Part shown: positions 25,190-34,704 of the stretch, piece after piece
How positions within the stretch are numbered: the stretch's first letter is position 1
Layout: each line of letters opens with the position of its first letter
NCBI RefSeq assembly: GCF_024679095.1
Contig: NC_066517.1
Span: 21,799,540 to 21,863,539 of the forward strand
Direction of reading: 5' to 3'
From: Eriocheir sinensis
Taxonomy: Eukaryota; Arthropoda; Malacostraca; Decapoda; Varunidae
Length of the DNA stretch: 64,000 nt
Notes under the pieces: generated by a model
The model's database searches: none
Told to the model about the DNA's origin: nothing
What the model saw: only the letters and a program-made list of their open reading frames with translations
Made by a program: the position numbers and the translations under genes

Positions 25190-25440
25190 TCACTCACTCA
25201 CTTCGACGTTTTGAATTAAGTGCACCGAGGATTATTATCGAGGATAACATCGTAATTATTGACGGCCCTCGCTGAGCGCTATACTAGCAGTGGAGAGAGG
25301 CCTGAAACCTCATCAACGGTAAGGGCAACGGTAACCCGCGGGTGGAGGACGGGTCATGCAGCCTCAAGCACACCAGCTTGTTTATGTCTGTCTGGCACCT
25401 CGATCAGCTGACTCGTCTCGCCGGATGGGATGTCTCATGA
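25190..25440 (-). promoter_or_regulatory. Candidate 5' exon/promoter block of RNF14-A
   Basis: A GC-richer patch upstream of the first coding exon. Part of it (ACCCGCGGGTGGAGG ... CAGCTTGTTTATGTCTG ... CTCGTCTCGCC, 25335-25425) is conserved upstream of copy B at 39225-39310. RNF14-A needs an upstream non-coding exon, and this conserved block is the likeliest place. Position inferred, not shown. Confidence 0.3.
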
Positions 25441-25489
25441 TACTGGATGGCAGATGACACCATGCACACCGGGGATCCACATTCTTTTC

Positions 25490-25810
25490 TTATTTCACAA
25501 CGTTGTCCAGTTTTACTCAGCTGTCCATTGCACCAGAGCACGCAACATTGGCTTTATTTAATTTTCAGGGGAAGAAATGCACAAGTAAGAATGTGGAAGG
25601 TAGGCTACATATATCAGCTGAAAGACATTTAACTTTTTCTTCCATTGTTTCGCAACGTTGTTCAGTCACGGTGTTCATTGAACCAGAGCACGCAAAACTG
25701 ACTTTTTACGTACATCTATTTTAGAGGAAGAAATGCAAATATGAAGAAGCAGTAGGATATTATGAAGAATTATTCAACTTTTTTTTTCTTCTTATTTTAC
25801 AACGCATACT
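25490..25810. repeat. CAACGTTGTCCAG tandem repeat, unit 1
   Basis: About two to three units of roughly 140 bp containing TTCGCAACGTTGT, ACCAGAGCACGCAA and GAAGAAATGCA. Unit 2 has more units at 39340-39790. Confidence 0.8.
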
Positions 25811-26573
25811 GCAGCATCTATTACAATCATTAAAGGAAAGACCATATACACGAATGAGTCATGAAAAAGGAAGTATGAAAATGAAGGAGATCGAGGTTAC
25901 AAATAAATCTCGTGAATACTGGAATTTTTAGTTGTTAGTACACTGCAGCCCACGTGGCCTTGAGCATGACGCAACCCACACATACACACCCGGACAAAAC
26001 GTTTTTTTTTTCCTGACCAATGACGTTTTTTTTTTTTTTTTAGCTTTTATTATAGAGTATGATTTCATAGTTTGAATTTAGCCTTTCATGTAATTATGCA
26101 ATTATGTATTTATCTAGATAATTATTCAAAGCCCTATATTTATCATACCTATTTAACTTTATCTATATCTAAAGCGATTCCTTCAAGCTACCAAATCGAC
26201 GCATACCGAATTCAGTCATACCCTTTTGCCCTATACCCATAACTTAAGTAAGCATGTCACAACTGCCTTTACCATATGCAATCAAGTTTGGTAATGTTAA
26301 GAATTCTAGACATTTCAGAATAATAAAAATCTACGTCAGCATTCTCCCGAAATCCCGAGAGGTCATGGGTCACGAGGAGACACGTACGCCTCCACCCACA
26401 CACTGTGAGGCAACCTTCACGGGTTCATGCAGGTGTGTGGAGAAGTAATGTGATGCTAAACCATGGGAAAAACACTGACAAGACTAATACCTACATACAT
26501 GCACATGCAGCTCTACTGGGAGGTTATATGTCTAGCTGTTTGGTGAAAAAAAAACTTACCGATTTGTCTCCCT

Positions 26574-26960
26574 GGATACGCCGCCCCCCACGACACGCCA
26601 ACACCGGACAGGCAGGCGGCGTGCTGAACACACAGGGCCGTGAACCCAGAACAGCAAGGAGGGCGCCAGACACCGACACTACAGAGGTTTTCGGGGCTCA
26701 GTACAGGTTATTCAGGCACGCAGAGGCACGACAAACACCACACGGCTCTCAGCAGGCACTAACACGAGCACACCAATTCCCGTCCCTCCGTTCGTCTCGC
26801 ACGCAACTCGCCCGCTCTCCTTATAAAGGAGACCCCGGCCTGCTGCACTGCTCACCCCCGACTGTTGCACCATGCTGGTTAATGATTACACCTTGCTACC
26901 CACGATGTCATCACATTACACATGCAGACACATACAACACAAACACCCAAACACACCCAC
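26574..26960. other. GC-rich unit-1-specific insertion
   Basis: This stretch is missing from duplication unit 2, where flanking sequence joins near 41020. An open frame spans 26405-27004, but composition (Arg/Thr/His/Pro) and absence from the paralogous locus argue against a gene. A TATAAA occurs near 26822. Together with the adjacent palindrome it forms one insertion. Confidence 0.5.
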
Positions 26961-26961
26961 T

Positions 26962-27239
26962 TGTAATGCCGGGATGTGAAGGCAGGAGAAACTTAGAAGT
27001 ATAAGGAAAAGACGTAGGTTAAGTCATTATAAGTGATTACAAGTGGTTATAAGTGAGCATAAGTAGTTCTAAGTAATTATAAGTCACTATAAGTCCATGA
27101 TGGACTTATAGTGACTTATAATTACTTAGAACTACTTATGCTCACTTATAACCACTTGTAATCACTTATAATGACTTAACCTACGTCTTTTCCTTATACT
27201 TCTAAGTTTCTTCTCCTGCCTTCACATCCCGGCATTACA
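26962..27239. repeat. Near-perfect 278-bp palindrome
   Basis: Left arm 26962-27097 and right arm 27101-27239 are inverse copies with a three-base loop (TGA). The only difference I see is a three-base GAA indel near the outer third. The inner arm is built of AAGTNNTTATAAG-like steps. Present only in duplication unit 1. Confidence 0.9.
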
Positions 27240-27817
27240 CACTGGTGTAACAATATGCATTACCCATGTCTCCTTAGCAGCTCATCCACATATTAATTCA
27301 GCTGAAATGCTACTACTAATCTTGATGGTACACATAATGGTACACCACTATTTTTGGTTAAATGATTACTTCATACCAGTAGCGGATCCAATTGGGGGGA
27401 GGGGCAACTGGTCACGTGCCCCCCCCAAAAAAACTATTTTTTCTCCTTCAGGCCATGCAGCTCTTTCTTCATCTCTACGTTTTCTTCCATAATCTTGTCA
27501 GCCTCCTTGACGCTGTCTTACCTTAGGGTTGCAGACTGTGCAGAACCACAAGGTGCCCTGCTGCCTCCCCAGTGCCTCGTACACCTCCTCCTCCATTTTC
27601 TCACCCTCTCCTCTGCTTCACAATTACTGCATAATCCGTCTTCGTTAACCATTCCATTAAAGTCACACCTCTTTCAGATTGCTTTCTGCTTCTTTTGCCT
27701 CCCTCCATTATTTTCCTCCGACATGGCTTTACTGTCTTTTCTCTGTTAGACCTAGACAGTTTTAAACCGCGTGGCAGCGTCCTCAACAGCGGTGACCCGC
27801 CCTCCTGCTGTTGTTGT

Positions 27818-27932
27818 CGGTCGGGAGTTTGCCTTTGTAACGCCACTACTGGATGAGATCAGAGATGTTGGTCGGGAGTTTGCCTTTGTAACGCCACTAC
27901 TGGATCATATCAGAGATGTTGGTCAGGAGTTT
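27818..27932. repeat. Doubled segment of about 55 bp in the duplication spacer
   Basis: GTTGGTCGGGAGTTTGCCTT ... ACTACTGGATNANATCAGAGAT occurs twice head to tail and a third start follows (GTTGGTCAGGAGTTT), running straight into the start of duplication unit 2. Confidence 0.85.
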
Positions 27933-28129
27933 TGCTCTCTGCTGTCATGTCTTGGTCTTGCACTCATGCTCCGGGAGGTCAAATAGTTAAATGGCCCTTG
28001 TCTCGCTCCTCTTTGTTCCCACGCCTCACTCTTTTGTCTTTCTATTCTACTTGATAATGTCAGATGGAATAAATAAAGATGCATGCCATGGCCTCTAAAT
28101 CTGTCCTCACTTAATTCATTACTTCCTTC

Positions 28130-28390
28130 TTAACTTCAGTAATTCTAAACTAAACTCTAAAAAATGCTCCAAAACTTCAATAAATTCTAAACTCTAAAAA
28201 AATGCTATATTACTTCATTAAATTATAAAGCAAACTAAAAAAGATGCTCCATAAAGTTCATGAAATTTTACTCTAAAAAAAAAATACTCCAAACTTCACT
28301 AAATTATAAATTAAACTCTAAAAAAATACTCCAAACTTCACTAAATTATAAATTAAACTCTAAAAAAATACTCCAAACTTCACTTAATCC
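28130..28390. repeat. Tandem TTCTAAAC-CTCTAAAAAA repeat, unit 2
   Basis: Counterpart of 19040-20040, without the LINE. Includes a near-exact doubled unit, ACTCCAAACTTCACTAAATT. Confidence 0.85.
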
Positions 28391-29181
28391 TTCTATAGTA
28401 CGCTCACTTCTTCCTTGCTAATCTGTCACACATAATAGAATTACAAAATATAATTATCCCATTACATAGAGAATTAAGCTGCAAGGTAACCAAACATTCA
28501 TCATCATCAGTTGCCTTCACAAAAAGAAAGAACATGAATGATTTTTTTTTTTTTTTAACTTCCTTTTAAGTCCACTTTTTAGTTCAGGTATTATGCAGAC
28601 ATCACCACAAATGAAATAGTTTATTATGATAAATAAATCTCCTATATTCCATCAGAGTAACTATGTACACAAAAATTGTTATATTTTTCAAGAAAAAGAA
28701 TAGTATCGCCTTTCCTTTATCGACACAGAGTTTGATGACTATGCAGCTCTGCCTCGCCACACTTTACAGGACACCATCACACAAGAGACACGACACACCT
28801 TATGTACTCCATGTTCATATTCAGAAAACTTCAACTGAACCTAATGTAGTTCAAGACATTTCCCACACAGCACTGAGGAAATGAACAGCCCTGTCCTGCC
28901 ATATAATTAAAGCAAAAATCGGTCGTCTTACAGAAATTGTAAAATATCTATCACGTTCAGACCCAGAAACTTATCAAATGATGCAAGTGTTAGTAAGGAG
29001 TTTTTGCAACATTACTGCAAACCCAGCCAAAGAAAAATAAATCAAGAAGAAAATAAGAATGGTATGGAGAACTTGATCCACAGTAATATCATGAATAGCT
29101 GCCAGCCACTCGGCCTGAAGAGTCAGTGTATCCTTCCAATCCTAATACAGGATTTAGAAACTTGGAACCCCACGAAACATT

Positions 29182-29350
29182 TAGGGCCATATTACAAGTT
29201 GAATATGAGAAGTTTTGGGTTCCTACAGAGTTCGGGATGAATAACTCTGTAGGGACCTGAAACTTCTGAGATTCAACTTGTAACACGGCCCCTAAACCAA
29301 ATTCTGTAGGGACCCGAAACTTTTGAGATTCAACTTGTAATACAGCCCTT
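29182..29350. mobile_element. Small foldback element with an extra arm
   Basis: TTAGGGCCATATTACAAGTT ... CTACAGAG pairs with CTCTGTAGGGACC ... AACTTGTAACACGGCCCC. A further partial copy of the right arm follows (TCTGTAGGGACCCGAAACTT ... TACAGCCCT). Located in the unit-2-specific segment. Confidence 0.75.
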
Positions 29351-29379
29351 AGAGAGAGTTAAGCATACAAAGGGGAATG

Positions 29380-29720
29380 GAGAGAAAAATGCTGGGTATG
29401 ATATGGAGATAAGAAGTGTGCATCATGGATTAGAAAATAGAAAAAAAGTTGAAGATATACTACAGATTATTTAAGAGTAAGGCAAGGAGTTGGGCAGGTC
29501 ATATTTTGTGTTGAAGTGATAACAGGTGGACAACTAAAGTAACAGAACGGCTACACAGAAATTGTAGCGGTAAGAGCAGACAAGACCAGGTGGAGAGAAA
29601 CTAGAGCATTTGCCAGAATAGGACTGTGAACACAAACATCACAGGTGGAGGAGGATGGAAATGGTCTGTCTTGCAGTGGATTAGTAACAGCTGAAAAGAT
29701 GAGGATAATGACAATGCACA
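29380..29720 (+). mobile_element. RTE-like LINE 3' fragment
   Basis: The plus strand holds the same block order as 31880-32250: ATGCTGGG, TTGAAGATAT, GCAGGTCATATT, GGACAACTAAAGTAACA, a degenerate ORF2 tail and a GATGAGGATAATGA tail. Frame is broken throughout. Confidence 0.6.
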
Positions 29721-29889
29721 GCTGCAACACAATACAAAACAAAATGAAGTTGTACACATCAAATGGTACAGAGCATTTTGTTTATATATCCACATAACTG
29801 AGGTGAAAGTTTAATAAAAATTGAAAAAAAAAAAGTAAACTTTCCACATACATTGAAATGCATACTTTGCATCGTAAATTAAAACCCAA

Positions 29890-30450
29890 GCATTTGTTCT
29901 TCAGGGACTAATTTCCATTGTTTTCTTGTTTTCATTGACAGTAAATATGGACAAGACAGCCTCACATCATGAACACACTGGTAATGAACTAACAAGCAGC
30001 ATTCTTCAATTACAATCCATGACTAACTCTCACCAGCCTCACTTCCTTCAATTCTCTTTAATTCTGACAGCTTTTCAAATAGGTATATCCATTTTTATCA
30101 CTTGAATAAATACCAACAAAACACTTTCACATCTCTGACAAGTAATGTTCATCGCGTACAACCCTTGACCAATTCGCGCCAACCTTGCTTCCTTCAATTT
30201 TCTTTTCTTCAAACTGGATTTTGAGAATCTCCATTTATATCACCTGAATAAATGTGAACAAAACAGCATCACATCACATACATATCTTATAAACACACCA
30301 TGCTTTCAGCTTAATGGTTGGCCAACTCAGCAACCTGACTTCCTGCATTCATATATCACATTTTTCTCATTCAAACATCATCTTAAGTAGGTATTATGTC
30401 CAAGTTCCATCAGCTGAATAAATATAAAGACAGCTTCACTTTGTATACCT
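29890..30450. repeat. Degenerate tandem repeat of about 145 bp
   Basis: Blocks such as TTCCTTCAATT, TATCACTTGAATAAATA/TATCACCTGAATAAATG, ACAAAACA and CATCACAT recur three or four times. Nothing else is recognised here. Confidence 0.45.
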
Positions 30451-30980
30451 AAAATAAATAAACTGAAAATGCTTGCTTCTCAAACATACTATCAATTCAA
30501 CGAAGGAAGTGAGGAAGAGAAGGTGATGAAAAGGAAAAAGTGAAGAAAAACACGATGAGGTGAAAAGAAGGAAAAAGTGTAAAACCTTTCCTTCAGTCAT
30601 CTATCAAACATTTCTTAAAGAGGTGGTGATGAAATGGAGGGGAAGGCAAGGAAAAAAGTAAAGAATTATGACAAAGGGAATGAAATAAAAAAAGGGAGTG
30701 TATGAGCCTATTCTGAATTTCTCAAGCAACAAACTTAGTCTAATCATCACCCAAGCACTTATATTCTTTCAACTTCTTTGGAAATGCTTGGCAGGTTGAA
30801 AATAAATAATCTATGCTATGAGTTCACAATTAACCGATACATCCTTCCTTCTTAATGCCACTGTGAAACATTATATGCCATCAAACACCTCAGCCTTTAT
30901 ACTCTTCCCTCTTCTCATTAGTGACTTTGGGGACTGAGCCAAGTCTTTAAAGGGATTAATAATGTAAAATGTAAGTATCA
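30451..30980. other. Unit-2-specific AT-rich DNA, nothing recognised
   Basis: Purine-rich GAAAAGGAAAAAGTGAAG patch at 30500-30680, otherwise AT-rich without a supportable gene. Confidence 0.5.
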
Positions 30981-30988
30981 AGCTGAAT

Positions 30989-31215
30989 CATGGAGGTAGA
31001 ATTGGTGGAGTCAACATCAGCCCAATTAAGTGAATCCACCCGAGGTGTCATTTTTACGGCCAGGTGTCAGGTGTTGTCAGGTCAGGCTCCCTCTTAATGG
31101 GTTCGGCCAGGCTCGCCCACCCCCGTCTTTTGGAGGTAAATTTGACAGTTCGTCGGCTTCACCTCAATGAATGCGATTAGTGGGCCATGTCAACTCCACC
31201 AATTCTACCTCCATG
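30989..31215. mobile_element. hAT-like MITE with 8-bp target duplication
   Basis: A 227-bp element with terminal inverted repeats CATGGAGGTAGAATTGGTGG (left) and its inverse at the right, about 23 bp with no mismatch plus a further imperfect extension. It is flanked on both sides by the identical octamer AGCTGAAT (30981-30988, 31216-31223). An 8-bp duplication is the hAT hallmark. No transposase. Confidence 0.85.
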
Positions 31216-31879
31216 AGCTGAATAGTCATCTTAACCTCACTATTGACAATCATTTACATGTTATTAACGAGGCATACACAGCTCCTATCACTGGCTAAGT
31301 ATGACTAGCATTAAGTTATGAAGAGGAATGCAGTGATAAATAATAACACAACACAAACAAGGACTTTCACTGAATTATATGAAAATTAGCAATTCAAAAT
31401 AATGCAATGAAAAGAAATTCTCTCAGTAAACTTGAGAAAATATCAATGAACAAGAAATTATCACTCACCGGGTAATTGCCACCGTTATATTAATTCACAA
31501 AAAAAAAGGTGGTGGAAAAGACAAAGAACTACTGACCAATTTGTCTTCTCTCTTTAACTTACAAACTTTTCACTGGGACCATCACAAACCAAGTAAGTGC
31601 AACACCTGACTCAAACCAGCTAAGAGAACAAGCTGGATTTCATGGTGGATACAGAACACCTGACAAAATCTCCATTATTAACCAAGCTGTCGAAAAATCA
31701 GCCGAGTACAATAGACTCCATGGCTTTCAAAGATAATGAACATGCATTTGACTCGGAACTTCATCGGTCATGCAGGTACTTAGGGGACAGGCCATGGATG
31801 AATGTAAAGGTGTTGAAAGATACATGATATAGACAGCATGACAACTAAACTCCATAAGAGAAGCAATAAAATCCCAAAA

Positions 31880-32250
31880 CTTGCACATAAAGGAAAACAT
31901 ACTGAGAAATGTAGAGAAAAATATAAAGGAGAATGCTGGGCATAACATGGTGACAAAGTGAGTGCGGTATCATGTATTAGATGACGTAGGTTGAAGATAT
32001 CTTAATGCTCAATAAGAATAGCAGAAGGACTTGTTCAGGTCATATTCTAAACGATGGACAACCAAAGTAACACAGTGGCAACCCAGAGATTTTAGAAGTC
32101 AGGGCAGACAGAGGGCTAAGTAGAGATGAAATTAGAGCATATGCCTGAGCAGAATGGAGTACACTAACATCAGAAAGAGACAGGTGGACAATGTTGGGAA
32201 AGGGAATTGTTCTGCAGAAGACTGGTGAATGCTGATGATGGTTATGATGC
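31880..32250 (+). mobile_element. RTE-like LINE 3' fragment
   Basis: The plus-strand frame reads a degenerate ORF2 C-terminus (RADRGLSRDEIRAYA, EWSTLTSERDRWTMLGKGI, VLQKTGEC) ending in a GATGATGGTTATGATG tail. It is related to 29380-29720 and, in part, to 63130-63260. Confidence 0.75.
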
Positions 32251-32329
32251 AAAGGTTGTACAATGCTCTCTCCTTGCCTTCACAATTTATCCTCATCTCA
32301 ACAACATTTATGGCAACTCACTCTTTTCA

Positions 32330-32740
32330 GTCTACGTATAAACATTTTCTTAGGTTAGGTTTTCTTGATCATCACACTCCACAACTGGTCTTTCCACTTC
32401 CTACGGTATTCATTTCAAAACACTTGCTAGGTTTCTTGGCCACCATATTCCTCATTTACTCCTTCCGCTTCATTCCGTTTCACCACGCTCCACATTTGCT
32501 TCTTTCTACTCACTTCACAACACTTGCTAGGTTTTCTTGGCTATGACACACTGTATTTGCTTCTTCTAATTCATTTCATAAGACTTGCTAGGTTTTCTTA
32601 AGTCATCACACTCCACATTTGCTTCCTCCTATTCATTTCATAACACTTGCTAGGTTTACTTGGTCATCACACTCCACATTTGCTTCTTCCTATTCATTTC
32701 ATAACACTTGCTAGGTTCCCCTGGCTACCACTTTACTCAT
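32330..32740. repeat. Tandem repeat of about 62 bp
   Basis: Five to six units of ACACTTGCTAGGTT plus CATCACACTCCACATTTGCTT and ATTCATTTCATA. Unit boundaries drift slightly. Confidence 0.9.
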
Positions 32741-33279
32741 TTTCTTCTCATTTTAAAAGGCAACATACATACTTAAAACATGTTGGCCGTGTTCTCCTAA
32801 TAGCAGTTCTCCATTCTGCTCAGTCTTTACACATGTAGCAAACTCAGCTCACCTCACAGCAACCATTTTTCCCTCATCTTCAAAACAAAACATTAAAATC
32901 ACACTTAATTTCTCTCTGCATCAAAATTAATGAAAGTAATAACAAAAAAATATCTGAACATTCTTGTCCTCATCAGTAACATCCAGAGTTCATCACAGAC
33001 AAACGTACGACCTGAGGTAACGACTTCTTTCTTGAGTAAGTTTTGATTATCGAGTGGTGGCATCCAATTGACTATCTTATTATACTTCATAAAATTATAC
33101 TTTAATTTCTCTTCATCAATACAAATGTCATAAAAGTTTTCTTGAGAACTGATACATAGAACATGATACATGCAACTAGAACTGAAATTTTCTTGTCTTC
33201 ATTGAAAATTATTGAAAGTTCATCACAAACTTATGGAACAAGATGATTCCTTTCCTGAATAAGTTCTAAATATTCAGTC

Positions 33280-33891
33280 TTAACCCTTTCATTGGTAAAT
33301 GCTCGCAGTGAGCGTTAGGCGTATTTGCTGGTGGTGCTAAACGCTCGCTGCAAGCTCCAGCCGCACAAATCTCCCGCGTACGAGTGTTCCAACAATATTT
33401 CTCACAACACAGGATTGCCAACTGAGTGGGTTCTCCACTAAATTTGGTGGAAAATCATATCAGCCCAGTGCGGAAAATCTACGGACGAGTAACTGATGGA
33501 TGTTCTTGTCCAATAGAGCGGCATTTTTGCATAGCTTTACCTATCACCTGACTGATTCTTTGACCAAATAGTTGTAAATATTTGGCAATACTACCTTGCC
33601 AGAGCCTCAAGGAGAGATGTCCACAGTTCCCTCAATATGGCTGGTCATCCCACACGTATTGACATAAGTGTTCACATTCATCACTCCCTGAACGTGCATG
33701 TACGTTCGCAGGAGAGGCATACATAACCGATTCCTATAGATCTGGGCCTCCTCTTTCCAATGGTGTATTTGTTTTTTAGCTGTGATGAATAGTTTTTGAG
33801 ATACAGAGGTTAAAAGAGACCCCCCATTGGGCTGCCCGACCGCGCCTGAAGGGTTAGTCGCGTCCCACACCACGCGCAAAGAAAGGGTTAA
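33280..33891. mobile_element. TTAA-bounded element with TTAACCCTTTC termini
   Basis: A 612-bp segment beginning TTAACCCTTTC and ending in the exact inverse GAAAGGGTTAA. TTAA ends fit piggyBac-type target use. A minus-strand open frame (33924-33607) overlaps it but was not recognised as transposase. Confidence 0.55.
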
Positions 33892-34239
33892 GCATGTAAC
33901 TAGTTTCTTTTTTTTTACCTTCATTAAAAGTACACATTTTAGAGCATATACTTCTTAGCACAATACCAAAGTGTCATGCATGAAGAAAGAACAATAAATA
34001 ATACAATATGGCAAGAAATAACCTGAATATCACCATGTTATAGGTAGTGTCCTGCATATGTATAAGTCTATCCTCTGTTCGCATTAACTTAACAAATATT
34101 CTCCTCCCCTTTTTTGTCCATCAGGTTTATATCACTGGCCAATCCACATGCGTCACAATCCCCTCACCCACTCAGGCTGTGATTGGTGGTGATTAGAAGA
34201 GGTTAAATCTAATTGGTGGCAGTTGGGTTAGCATGGGCA

Positions 34240-34620
34240 TGGCTTAATTTTGTTGTCTTTCGTCAGCATACTTATTTAGGACAACATGAATACCTGTGTT
34301 AGTTGTCGATGAATGTAACAGTCACTGGGATGATATGGGCAAGTCTTAACTTTGTTGTTTTAATCACTGGGCTTGTGTGGAGGAAGTACATTTTTTTTAA
34401 GACACCAATATCTTTTTTTGCTGTCAACCAATGTATTAATTATTCGCCTGGTATGGGAAGGGCTTACTTTTGCTGTTTTTAATCACTGGGCTTGTGGGGG
34501 CGGAGTACATTTTCTTGACACCAATATCTTTTGCTGTTTATAATCACTGGGCTTGTGGGGGCAGGCTACATTTTTTTAACGCCAATGTCTTTTCTAGCTG
34601 TCAACAAATGTATTAATTAC
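34240..34620. repeat. Degenerate repeat of about 100 bp with TCACTGGGCTTGTG
   Basis: Three or more units containing TCACTGGGCTTGTG, TACATTTT and ACACCAATATCTTTT lie immediately 3' of RNF14-B. Copy A keeps a single fused remnant (TCACTGGGCTGGCATGG near 20600). Confidence 0.75.
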
Positions 34621-34704
34621 TGGGGTGGCATGGATAGGGAGGGATAATATTTGACACTAACATGAACAGAGTATAGCCATCTCTCTCTCCTTGTTTACAG
34701 CACC

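Larger units (their letters stand above)
18850..27377. repeat. RNF14 segmental duplication, unit 1
   Basis: Unit 1 begins at CTCTGCTGTCATGTCTTGG and ends near TTAAATGATTACTTCA (27377). The same succession of blocks returns in 27933-41147: 3' flank with short tandem repeats, ACACAAAAATTGTTATATTT, all RNF14 exons and introns, the CAACGTTGTCCAG VNTR, the CATCTAGACATTTCAGAAT-type block and TACATTACCCATGT. Unit-1-only insertions include LINE pieces (19235-19926, 22320-22800, 24470-24645) and about 670 bp at 26574-27245. Confidence 0.85.

Noticed and set aside
26405..27004. 199-residue plus-strand open frame
   Set aside because: It spans the edge of a unit-specific insertion and runs into a palindrome; it has no homologue in the duplicate and no recognisable domain.
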